From Saccopteryx bilineata (lineage: Eukaryota; Chordata; Mammalia; Chiroptera; Emballonuridae): 64,000 nucleotides of DNA. Location of the stretch: positions 52,689,795 through 52,753,794 of the forward strand of contig NC_089498.1 in NCBI RefSeq assembly GCF_036850765.1, in the 5' to 3' direction. The position numbers were made by a program, and so were the translations under genes. Positions 33,601-44,234 of the stretch are shown here, one piece after another; the first letter of the stretch is position 1; each line of letters starts with the position of its first letter. The notes below the pieces were generated by a model. The model worked only from the letters and a program-made list of their open reading frames with translations, did not search any database and was not told the DNA's origin.

Positions 33601-33874
33601 AAATGAATTTAGCATGATATGATTTATTCATTGAAGACTGAAGATATCCATCCTAGCAAGATTTAATGAAGTACTAATTAAATGATTATTAACAGAGAAA
33701 TTTATGGTCTGAGAGAGAATACACACATTAACATTTATTAATATTGCTGTGTACAGACTTTAAGGAGGTTCTTCCCAGAGCATAGAGTGCAATTTGAAGA
33801 TCAGTAGTTTTTCAAACCAGAGAGTATAAAGGCAAAAACAAACAACAAAAAAACCAAGAGCTGTTTTTTTTTAA

Positions 33875-34283
33875 AATATTAAATGAAGTTGACAAACCTT
33901 AGTTAGACTCACCAAGAGAAAAAGAGAGAAGACTCTAATAAAATCAGAAATAAAAGAGGACACATTACAACTGATACCATAGAAATACAAAGGATATCAA
34001 GAGACTGTTGTGGAAAAAGATACTCAACATCACTAGTCATGTGGGAAATGCAAATCCAAAGCACAATGGGATATCACCTTATACCTGTTAGAATAGTTAT
34101 TATTTAAAAGACAAGAAATAAGCTGCTGGTGAACATGTGGAGAAAAGGAAACAGTTATACACTGTTAGTGTGATGTAAATTCCAGCCACAGTGAAAAACA
34201 GTATGGAGTTTCCTGAAAAATTAAAAATAGAAACATCCTATATTCCAGCAATTACACTTCTGAAAATTTATTGAGGAATATAA
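33875..34283 (+). mobile_element. L1 ORF2 fragments
   Basis: Contains two ORF2 nucleotide signatures: gactcaccaagagaaaaaga with attacaactgataccata, and then catcactagtcatgtgggaa with gggatatcaccttatacctg. The part between them is missing, so the copy is internally deleted as well as truncated. Confidence 0.7.
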
Positions 34284-34612
34284 AAATAGGCTCTGGCTAG
34301 TTAGCTCAGTAGATTAAGAGCATTAGCCCCAAAGAAAAAGGTTGTGGGTTCAATTCCCAGTCAGGGCTCACACGAGAAGTAACAAACAACAACAACAACA
34401 ACAAAGAACGCACAACTGAGCTGAACAATAAATGAATGCTTTCCTTCCCCTCCCCTCTCTCTCTTCCCTCTGTTTTTCTAAAAATCAGTCAAGATAGATA
34501 GCTTGGTTGGTTTGAACCATCGTCCCAAAGAGCAGAGGTTGGTGGTTGATTCCCCAGTCAGGGCATATACAGGAGCAGCTCGATGATCTCATCTCTCTCT
34601 CTCCCTGCTAAG
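34284..34612 (+). repeat. two old VES-like tRNA-derived SINE heads in tandem
   Basis: The first starts ctctggctagttagctcagt (B-box-like part gggttcaattcccagtcag). The second, from about 34498, reads agcttggttggtttgaacc with gtggttgattccccagtc. Each is followed by a CT-rich stretch. The second ends directly in the GGAA array. Confidence 0.65.
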
Positions 34613-34726
34613 AAGGAAGGAAGGAAGGAAGGAAGGAAGGAAGGAAGGAAGGAAGGAAGGAAGGAAGGAAGGAAGGAAGGAAGGAAGGAAGGAAGGAAGG
34701 GAGGGAGGAAGGAAGGAAGGAAAGGG
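34613..34726. repeat. (GGAA)n microsatellite
   Basis: More than 20 near-perfect GGAA units followed by variant units (gggagggagg). The long proline/serine-like open frames on the - strand here are artefacts of the repeat. Confidence 0.93.
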
Positions 34727-35214
34727 AGAGAGGCCTTTTGTGACTGTGCAGACACATAGTCCATCACCAAGAAAACGGTGCTCAGTGGCCACCAGGTGAC
34801 TTGGGCCGGTTGCAGAAGGCACAGAGTTGAACGCAGAAAGTTGTTTAAGTATCCAAGAAAGAGAAACAGTAAACCACCTGCTTAAGCTGATCTCTAGTGT
34901 CTTCTAATTCCTTGGACTCTAGTCTTTAAATAATTGAACCTTGATCTCATTTGAGGTGGGGAAAATACACACAGGTGGCCTAACTTCTAATTATTTCATT
35001 TTCAATAAAAGGCACAGGTGTCAAAGTCTTAAGGGTTATGTTTCTTAGTGCACTAAATCTTTTTTTTTTTTCAAACACAACACCAACTGCTCTGTTAATC
35101 CAAAGCAAGGTCTCTGGCTCCTTTTACCTTGCATTATCACTTATACTACCTCTGGACGTTCTCATTTGCTGTGTCTGCTGGTGTTGCTGCTTTGAAAGCC
35201 TTTAATGTTCTCTA

Positions 35215-35570
35215 GCACTTTGGTTCTCAGCTTTCGCTGATTATTGAATCACCTGGGCAGCTCTAAAAACTACAAGCATACCTCAGAGATATGGTGGGTC
35301 TGGTACTAGAACACTACAGTAAAGTCTGTATTGCAATAAAATGTGTTGTAATCTTTTCACTGGTGGAGTCTTGTTTTCAATTTGTAAAAACATGGATGTG
35401 AAGAGCAATAAAGCCGAGTGCAATAACATGAGGTATGCCTGTACTGATGTCCAGGGCCACACGTGGAGATTCTGATATAACTGAAATAGAATGAAGCCTG
35501 AGGAGAGGGTGTTTTTAAAACATCCCAGATGATTCCAACATGCTGCAAAGTTCAAGAACTGCTATTCTAG
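35215..35570 (+). mobile_element. MER5A-like element split by a Tigger1-type element
   Basis: The outer part reads agcactttggttctcagc and ttattgaatcacctgggcag, then resumes after 35443 with gatgtccagggccaca and ends gttcaagaactgctattct. Its two ends are inverted copies. The insert is annotated separately. Confidence 0.6.
35273..35441. mobile_element. short Tigger1-type non-autonomous element
   Basis: Starts caagcatacctcagagatat and ends tgaggtatgcctg, flanked by TA at 35271-35272 and 35442-35443. Internal phrases such as gcaataaagccgagtgcaa fit Tigger1 ends. Only the terminal regions are left. Confidence 0.75.
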
Positions 35571-36180
35571 GAGTGGAATCTGATACTGGTTTCATTTTGC
35601 AGTGCTGACCTTTCCTATCTAAAACTAGCATTTGTGAAAATTTGGTCCGTTTTGCTTTTCAATGAGAGCACATCATAGGAAGGGATTGTCAGCTTAGGCA
35701 ATCTGTTAAATGTGTTACATAAACTTACTGCATTTAATTTTTGTATAGAGTGGGCTTGTGGTTTGCGTTATAGAAATACTGTAGGATCTTTATTTATACA
35801 GTGCAGAAGATTCTAGAACACAACTGCTTATCCGGTAATATAAACAAATAAAAAGAAATGAGATGTTAAGCACACACAGAGAGGGCTATACCTACTTCTG
35901 TTTCTGACTCTAAATAATATTAGAAGCAGAAAACCACCAATGATTATACAGTAAGAATACAAGTTTGTCTCTATCCTGAGAATGAGCAACGACTTAAAGA
36001 CAAACCTTTAATTAGGAAAGTATAGTAAAACTATATTAACCCAGGTTTTACTGATTCATGCTTTGCAATACTGAAATGGTCTAGATATATTTTACTGAAT
36101 TTAAAGTGACATTTTATAATCTGTGGAATTTCTTGAAGCAAGAACAATTCAGAACAAAATCATTGTTTTTAAACTGGTTT

Positions 36181-36408
36181 TTTTTTTTTTTTTAAACTTT
36201 TTTTTAATTTTATTTATTCATTTTAGAGAGGAGAGAGAAAGGGAGAGAGAGAGACAGAGAGGAGAGAGAGACAGAGAGAGAAGGTGGGGGAGGAGCTGGA
36301 AGCATCAACTCCCATATGTGCCTTGACCAGGCAAGCCCAGGTTTCGAACCGGCGACCTCAGCATTTCCAGGTTGACGCTTTATCCACTGCGCCACCACAG
36401 GTCAGGCC
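36181..36408 (-). repeat. type B SINE
   Basis: Same body as the pair at 1984 (catcaactcccatatgtgcc; gtttcgaaccggcgacc; ccaccacaggtcaggc). It is flanked by taaactggttt at 36170-36180 and 36409-36419. Confidence 0.92.
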
Positions 36409-36641
36409 TAAACTGGTTTTAATAAAATAAAAATTCTAGGTTGATTTATATCTTTAGAGTTATTGGATAAACACTCTATTATAACAATATAAACCAAAAT
36501 GAAAAGATTTGAGTCAGCCATAATATCCCAACAAAGCATTGTATTTTCATAGTTGTAGGTTCTGTTGCTATCCTCAGATCTATAGTCAAATATCTTACCA
36601 ATAATTCCTGCAGGCAAAAATTCTTTTTCTGGTAGTGATAA

Positions 36642-36643
<2 letters not shown>

Positions 36644-36682
<39 letters not shown>

Positions 36683-37141
36683 CAGAGACAGAGAGAGAGA
36701 CAGTGAGAGAGATAGACAGATAGGGACAGACAGACAGGAAGGAGAGAGATGAGAAGCTTCAATTCTTTGTTGTGGCTTCTTAGTTGTTCATTGACTGCTT
36801 TCTCATATATGCCTTGACCTGGGAGCTACAGTAGAGCAAATGACCCCTTGCTCAAGCCAGTGACCTTGGGCTCAAGTCAGCGACCTTGGACTTCAAGCCA
36901 GCAACCTCTGGGCTCAAGCCAGCGACCACGGGATCATGTTTAGGATCCCACACTCAAGCCAGCAACCCCACGCTCAAGCTGGTGAACCTGCACTCAAACG
37001 GGATGAGCCCACACTCAAGCCGGATGAGACCGCGCTCAAGCTGGATATTCCCACACTCAAGCCAGGGACCTCAGGGTTTTGAACCTGGGTCCTCCACATC
37101 CCAGTCCAATGCTCTCTCCACTGTACCACTACCTAGTCAGG
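36644..37141 (-). repeat. type C SINE with expanded internal array
   Basis: Flanked by tggtagtgataatt at 36630-36643 and 37142-37155, so the whole 498 bp entered as one unit. Between about 36840 and 37075 there are about ten imperfect units of 15-25 bp of the form ctcaagccagcgacc. It is much longer than the copy at 17668. A (TG)n run at 36645-36680 forms the tail side. Confidence 0.88.
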
Positions 37142-37155
37142 TGGTAGTGATAATT

Positions 37156-40100
37156 TTTATATAGAACTGGGCTTACCAAATTTTTATTGATATGCTTCAT
37201 CTTATTTATTCATAGTTATATCTTAATTTATAAGGACTACTACATTTGAAAAATTAGTAATAAAACATATTAAAAAGAAAAGATTGCCCCATAAGCAAAC
37301 CTCTTTCAGTTTCTAAGAATTAGTGTAGCTTGCTATAGTTTAATTTCTGCTTATATTGGGGCTTTTGTGTTTATTGTCTTTCACTTCATTTTCTTTTAAC
37401 TCAAAAAATGATACATGAATATGTTTTTGGTAGAAATATTGTAAAAGATATAGATTGAAAGTCTTCCTTCATGATTTCCTTCCCTTCCCCCAAACCCTTT
37501 CACTTTCCTAGTCAGAACTATTAAGTGTTTTATATCTCTCCTTCTTGCATAAATGGGACAGTCCTGTATTGTCTTTGATTAGTTTTTTTATTCACTAAAT
37601 ATGTCTTGGAGAGTACTCAAAATAAAATATATGGATGCTTGCCACATTCTTCTATAAAGGTTTCATACTATTCTATAGCATGGATGTTCCTAGGTTATTA
37701 ATCATTTCCCTAATCATGAACACATGTTTCTTATTTTACATTCTTTCAAGCAATGTACTGCTAAACATTCTTATATTTTTTGTGTGTGCATATTTACAAG
37801 TTTTGCTTAAATGAGTCTTAAACATTAGATAGATATTGCTAATTGCTTTCCCATAGTCTCTGCCTTGTTACATTTATATTATCAATGTTTGCAAGGGGAC
37901 TCAATTCCTTGCAAATTTTCCAGTGGTAGATACCACCAAGCTTTACTTTTTTTTTTTTTTTTTTTTTACAAACAAATGCGAAATAGCGCACATATTATTG
38001 AATTAACATTTCACTATTTAGTAATGAAGTTAACATTATTTAGATTTTTTTATTGCCCATTCATATTTCTCTTGTCTTTATTACAGAATTGAATTCTCTA
38101 ATCCCTTCTATGGTTGTTGGTTTTCATACCAGCATTCTAATTAAGATTAATCTTTTTGGCAAGATTTTCAAATTTTTATTAGGAACCAACACACAGTTAT
38201 TTTACTAAAGCAACAAATTTTCTGATAATATTTGTCTTGATCTCACGACCCTACTAAGAGTGTGAGAATTTCTCCAAGTGAGTTGCCTGCATTAGAATCA
38301 CCCTGGTGCCTACATTAAATGTAAAGTACATAGCTTTTGAATGAACCACAGTATGTAGGTAGGAGGATGTGAGATCTGCATTTTAAATAAACCTCCCAGA
38401 AAATTCTGATGAATAGTATATTCATAAGGAATTCATTAGACATGCTTTGGACTTGTATTTATTTTTATAAAAAGCAAAGTAGAGGATATGAGGATTAAAG
38501 AAGACACAAAGTCTTACGTTGCCATGGGGGAGGGAGAATGACATAGATATGAAATTTAATAACATTTATAAGTTCTCTCCAAGTGGACACTTAAAAATTT
38601 ACATTTAAAAATGTAAAATAGCTTGCTTCCTGTGAGTACTGATCAAGTTATTGCTTTTATTTCCATAATTAATAGAAACATTCTAATCTCAGAGACAAAC
38701 CTTCTTTAAAAAAAAAGCTGTTTGTGTAGCATTCTAATTGCTAGCAAAATTTCATATTTGAAGCAGAGGTGCTGGGAATGAAGGGAGAGATGCTGAGCTC
38801 TGAGTCTAACGAAGCCTGTGATGGGATGACAAGCTCTGGCTCAGACAGACAAGAAAGGAGGGCTGGGACATCTGCAGAGCAGAGATGTCACTGAGGAGCA
38901 AGAACCAGGGGGAGAGGACAGGAAACAAAAACTGGGAATGGGGAAAAGTAGTAAAAACAATCTATTAGGAACACATCAGACATTCTTTTTAATTAATGGT
39001 GAATGGTTAGTTTTCATGAAAATAATTGTATATTTTTAAGCCTTTTATTGTGACTGATTTCTGTCACTTTTGACTAACATTTTATTAACTTCTGATTCTC
39101 ATTTGCACTGTTCCATTTCTTAGCTGAAAGTCTGTACAGAGCATTACCAATTGGTACTTTTATTATTGCATATATTTTCACTGATAAATTATCCTAGAAA
39201 TTAAACTAGAAAATTTAAAAAGGAGGAGTTAGCTATTGAAACAAGAATGGCTTTTGATGGGTGATTTACTGTCTATGCTATCATAATCTTACCGTCATCT
39301 TCATATCTCAGCCCTTATTAGTTTAATATGGATTTTCCAATGACCCAAATGTAAACTGATAAATGCCCTGAATGGGTTAGATAGAAAATATATGCTAACT
39401 GATCGTATTGAATGAAGTGTCAGGTCACCAAATATGAACTCCGAGGAGACGGTCATTGCTATAATTAGTATTAAAAAAAAAATAACTGACACTTGACATC
39501 TTAATAAATAATGTGCTGATTCTTACATCCTCTCATCTTTAAGCTTCTTTATCTCTTCTCCAACATAAAGCAACAGCTCCTAGACATAATGTAGCATACT
39601 AGAAACAGGTATAAAAAAATATTGCCATGAAACTGCAGGAGGAAAAAAAAGGTTAACAATTTCTACTGATTGTGTGAGGAAAACCACAATAAAACACTCA
39701 TATATTTCAGCAAAAAGGTCTTGTGCATCAGGACCCACATAGCATATAAGCTCCAGCAAGTTCACTAATTCTAATTTCATGCATTTATCACTTCACAGCT
39801 AAAAGAGTATCTTCAAAACATTTATTGATTCTGTTGCCATATTTTAAATTTCAATGATGTAAGTATAAGTATGTTTAGCGATATAACCTTGAACTTCTAA
39901 TTATAGGCTCTAATCATGATTGTTATTTGGCCTTCATTATTACGTTTATAAAATAAATGCTGCTAAGTTGCCTTCAAATGCTTCTGAGTTAAAAGCACTT
40001 TAATGGATGCTGCATATTCCTGGATTTAAAGTTTAAACCAGAACGAGCTATTCTAAAAATCGTTAATTCCCACTATAATTTTTACTTTATAAAATCTTAT

Positions 40101-40300
40101 ACTAACTCCTATCTTGTGAAAGTTAATTCTCTTGAACTAAAAACAAAGAGAGGGTTTATGGATAATCCTTTGTTATATAATTAAGGAAAGATGATATAAA
40201 GTTTAAAGAGTAATGAACTCTTTTTTGGAGTACCCATTTCACTAAATGAAAGAATAAAAGTCAAAACTTAAAGGAATGTGCTAGGGTGATAATATACTTG
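37156..40300. other. intergenic; possible old L1 3' segment near 37.4-37.8 kb
   Basis: The stretch 37390-37780 has L1 3'-like phrasing (actattctatagcatggatg, then ttattaatcatttccctaat). The rest shows no recognisable gene or repeat. A T-run lies at 37946-37968. Confidence 0.35.
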
Positions 40301-40499
40301 GAGAATCCTGTGCTATAGCAGAAAGAACATGGACTTTGTTTTGACAGAGGTCTAAATTTAGGCTCTACTTATGGTAGGTACATTTTGCCTTCTTTTAGTA
40401 GCTATAAAAAGGAAGTGAAGAACCTATTTCCATGATTGTTGCACAGAATACATTAAGAATGAGAACATATATGAAAATGATGAGCATGGTCCATGCTCA

Positions 40500-40690
40500 T
40501 GGCTGTTTATCAAGCCTTTACAACATGCTAAGTACTATCCTAAGATTTTTAATAAACTTAGTTCTTTCAAACAAATCTACAGTGTAGGTATTATCATTAT
40601 TATGCTCATTCTAGGCAATTTTCCCCAGATCAGAAAAATAGTTGATGATAGACTGAAGCAGTTTCAACTGAGAATTCGCGGACTTGGCCC
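40500..40690 (-). repeat. MIR
   Basis: Reverse MIR pattern: acaacatgctaagtactatc, then aggtattatcattattatgc and the later core, diverged. Confidence 0.55.
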
Positions 40691-40724
40691 TTAACCGGCC
40701 TTTCTCATCTAATAGAATAAAATG

Positions 40725-41420
40725 AAGAAACACTTTAAGTCTCTGGCTGAGCTCTGTCTCTGTCTTTATCATAGACTTGATTTGGACCTAAGGCAAGTTA
40801 CCAAATCCACTAATCTTTATGTTCTTCATCCTTATATTAGGAATAATAGTACCTACCACATAGGACAGGGGTCCCCAAACTACGGCCCGTGGGCCGCATG
40901 TGGCCCCCTGAGGCCATTTATCTGGCCCCCGCTGCACTTCCGGAAGGGACATCTCTTTCATTGGTGGTCAGTGAAAAGCGCAGCGTTGCTCACATACAGT
41001 ACTACTTCCGATGACGCAGGACACATGCGTCATGGCTCCGGAAGCGTGTCATATCACTTGTTATGGTTAGCAGTGACAAATATGGAACCGGACATTGACC
41101 ATCTCATTAGCCAAAAGCAGGCCCATAGTTCCTATTGAAATACTGGTCAGTTTGTTGATTTAAATTTAGTTGTTCTTTATTTTAAATATTGTATTTGTTC
41201 CCCTTTTGTTTTTTTACTTTAAAATAAGATATGTGCAGTGTGCTTAGGAATTTGTTCATAGTTTTTTTTATAGTCTGGCCCTCCAACAGTCTGAGGGACA
41301 GTGAACTGGCCCCTGTGTAAAAAGTTTGGGGACCCCTGACATAGGACTTTTGCAAAGTTTAGGTAACCTGTACCCTAACTCTGCTTATGAAGTACCTTCT
41401 GTAATTATGGAACATTATAA
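40725..41420 (+). repeat. MIR interrupted by a short hAT element
   Basis: The left part has ctctggctgagctctgtctc and gtacctaccacatagga. The right part resumes with acataggacttttgcaaag. Removing 40866-41338 and one copy of the duplication restores a continuous MIR. Confidence 0.65.
40866..41338 (+). mobile_element. non-autonomous hAT element, copy 1 (473 bp)
   Basis: Perfect 16-bp inverted ends (caggggtccccaaact and complement) and a perfect 8-bp duplication, acatagga, at 40858-40865 and 41339-41346. It shares its whole length with 51953-52484, apart from about 58 bp missing after 40974. A short conserved frame (MEPDIDHLISQKQAHSS, from 41081) may be the leftover start of a transposase. Confidence 0.92.
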
Positions 41421-41889
41421 GTACTTAGTAAATGTTAGCTAGTTTAATATGTGATTTTCAAAATGTTAATCTGAAAAACAATATTAATCTTTTTCCTTTT
41501 GGCTCTATGAGTTTCTCCCCCCCGCCCCGGAATCAAATGTTGCAAATGCTCCAAGTTGACTAATGCTTCTGAATTTCCCCTATTTTGAAAATATTCAGCA
41601 TGATTCTACACTTTTCCTCTAACTTTTTCTATTTTGGAAAGTTGAAAAAGTTTTACAATGAACATCTATCACCTAGATTCATAACTGTAAACATTTTACC
41701 ATTTGATTTTTCTCTTTTCTATGCACATTTTGCTAAAGCATTTAAAGTAGATCCACAAACATAATGCTATGTCCCACCTTAAACATTTAAGCAAATATTT
41801 CTTTCTTCTGAATGGAAACACGCTCCTACCTAATAAGAATAGCATTATCAAACCCAATCTAGTTCACCTAGATAAAGAATATTACCTAA

Positions 41890-42086
41890 GGCCTGACCTG
41901 TGGTGGCGCAGTGGATAAAGCGTCGACCCGGAAATGCTGAGGTCGCTGGTTTGAAACCCTGGGCTTGCCTGGTCAAGGCACATATGGGAGTTGATGCTTC
42001 CAGCTCCTCCCCCCTGTCTCTCTCTCCTTTCTCTTTCTCTCCTCTCTAAAATGAATAAATAAAAAAAAAATTGTAAAAAAAAAAAA
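41890..42086 (+). repeat. type B SINE
   Basis: The head is gcctgacctgtggtggcgca, the B-box-like part ggtcgctggtttgaaaccc, and the tail is aataaataaaaaa. It is flanked by aaagaatattacctaa at 41874-41889 and 42087-42102. Confidence 0.94.
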
Positions 42087-42733
42087 AAAGAATATTACCT
42101 AATATACAGCCTGTAGTCAGATTTCCCCAGCCCCCCCAAATACCCTTTACCACTTTTACTTTTCATTCTAGTTCTAAAATAAAACTGAACAGAAAAAACA
42201 ACCATAATTGCCATTTTATTGTCATGTCTTTTTACTCTGTGTAGTGGTGAAGTTGCCCCACTTTTTAACTTTTTCTTGACACTATAAGGAGAAATTTAAG
42301 AAGAAGTCAGGCCAGTTAATGGTTTTGTATTAATCTGAGAATTTACTTGTGATGATTTCTGATGAAATATTTTGGGCAAATTTACTACATAGCTGGTATG
42401 ACTCCCAGCTGTATCACTTTAGGAGGCCCATAGGATTTGCTTGTTCTGCAATATTTTTCTGGGTTCCTTGGCTTATGTCTTCTCAAGAGAAATATTTCAG
42501 ATGAGAGATAGCAAAGCAATTAGCTGCTTAGTTAGCAAAGAGAAAGTACACTTGGTGAATTCCCAAGAGGGCAGCTCAGCCCGGTCTGAGTACTGACTTG
42601 GTAGTTCGGTTATTACGCTGAACTGTGCACCCTCTCTGCCTCTGGCTCCCCACCCTCCCTGACAACTTGCTCCTCACCATTACAGGTGCACATCTCTGCC
42701 TGTAGTGGGAAGTCCTATGTCTGAAATGTTTGC

Positions 42734-43133
42734 TTTTTTTTTTTTGTATTTTTTCTGAAGCTAGAAACGGGGAGAGCCAGTCAGACAGACTCCCGCATGC
42801 GCCCAACCGGGATCCACCCGGCACGCCCACCAGGGGGCGACGCTCTGCCCACCAGGGGGCAATGCTCTGCCCCTCCCGGGTGTCGCTCTGCCACGACCAG
42901 AGCCACTCTAGCGCCTGGGGCAGAGGCCAAGGAGCCATCCCCAGCGCCCGGGCCATCTTTGCTCCAATGGAGCTTCGGCTGCAGGAGGGGAAGAGAGAGA
43001 CAGATTGGAAGGAGAGGGGGAGGGGTGGAGAAGCAGATGGGCGCTTCTCTTGTGTGCCCTGGCCAGGAATCGAACCCGGGACCTCTGCACGCCAGGCTGA
43101 CGCTCTACCACTGAGCCAACTGGCCAGGGCCTT
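42734..43133 (-). repeat. type A SINE, young and CpG-rich
   Basis: Full length with a duplicated accagggggc segment (two units of cgctctgcccaccagggggc type). It is flanked by aaatgtttgc at 42724-42733 and 43134-43143. Open frames of up to 189 codons across it are artefacts. Confidence 0.95.
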
Positions 43134-43769
43134 AAATGTTTGCATTTTGAAGCATGTTCCTTTCTATACTTTTGCCCTTCTTCAGTCTAGTGTGCCAAGT
43201 GGAAGGTCATATATAGGTCACTGCCTTGTTTGTCAATCCCTTTGAACATGCTTCCCAGGGTGTGTAACTGCCCTGGGCTCAGGGGTTTGGGACCTCTGTT
43301 AGCCATCTGGTTATCAGATGATGGTTATGTTTAAGGTAATATTCTTTTCCCCTTTCTTGCCCCCTCTCCTGGCTCATGTCTGATTAGCTACCTTCTTGAA
43401 CAGTTCCATTACTGATGACCTCTTGCAGGTGGTATACACTAATTCCTTCCCGTTATAATAAGTCTCTTTCCCCATTATGATCAATAAGTTACCTGAGGAG
43501 TGATGATTTGAGACCATGTGAATTTCCTGTCCCCAACAATGTCTTAATGTCCATTGATGATTTTTATCAGAGATATCACTATGAGTTCATGTTTTAAAAA
43601 ATACTTATTTTTTTCCTAGCACTCTGTATAAAAAAAAAAATCTAAAAGTTGTGACAGTCCAGTAGCAACAAGCATACCCTAGTGTACAGATATTGATTTG
43701 TAAACATAATCTACCTCTTTGGAAAAATATTGGTGGGAAGAGGACACTCTTTAAGAAATTTCTGATTCC

Positions 43770-44220
43770 TTGGCCCTGGCCGGTTGGCTCAGCGGTAGAG
43801 CGTCGGCCTGGCGTGCGGGGGACCCGGGTTCGATTCCTGCCAGGGCACATAGGAGAAGCGCCCATTTGCTTCTCCACACACCCCCCCTCCTTCCTCTCTG
43901 TCTCTCTCTTTCCCTCCCGCAGCCAAGGCTCCATTGGAGCAAGGATGGCCCGGGCACTGGGGATGGCTCCTTGGCCTCTGCCCCAGGCGCTGGAGTGGCT
44001 CTGGTCGCGTCAGAGCGACGCCCCGGAGGGGCAGAGCATCGCCCCCTGGTGGGGAGAGCGTCGCCCCTGGTGGGCGTGCCGGATGGATCCCTGTCGGGCG
44101 CATGCGGGAGTCTGTCTGACTGTCTCTCCCTGTTTCCAGCTTCAGAAAAAAAAATAATAATAATAAATAAATAAATATAAATAAAAATGGTAAAAATAAA
44201 TAAATAAATAATAAATACAT
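43770..44220 (+). repeat. type A SINE, young and CpG-rich
   Basis: Starts tggccctggccggttggctc and ends in a long aaataaata tail. It is flanked by aaatttctgattcc at 43756-43769 and 44221-44234. Intact A- and B-box-like parts (gggttcgattcctg) suggest it kept a pol III promoter. It is inverted relative to the copy at 42734. Confidence 0.95.
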
Positions 44221-44234
44221 AAATTTCTGATTCC

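Noticed and set aside
34558..34822. Repeat-rich proline/serine frames on the - strand
   Set aside because: Translation of the GGAA microsatellite.
36840..37075. Regular short repeats resembling a CRISPR array
   Set aside because: The units are imperfect and contiguous without unique spacers, lie inside a SINE, and the genome is mammalian.
42576..43145. 189-codon and other long frames across 42.5-44.3 kb and 50.3-50.8 kb
   Set aside because: They lie on CpG-rich SINEs. The same peptide-like strings recur in every type A SINE copy on both strands.
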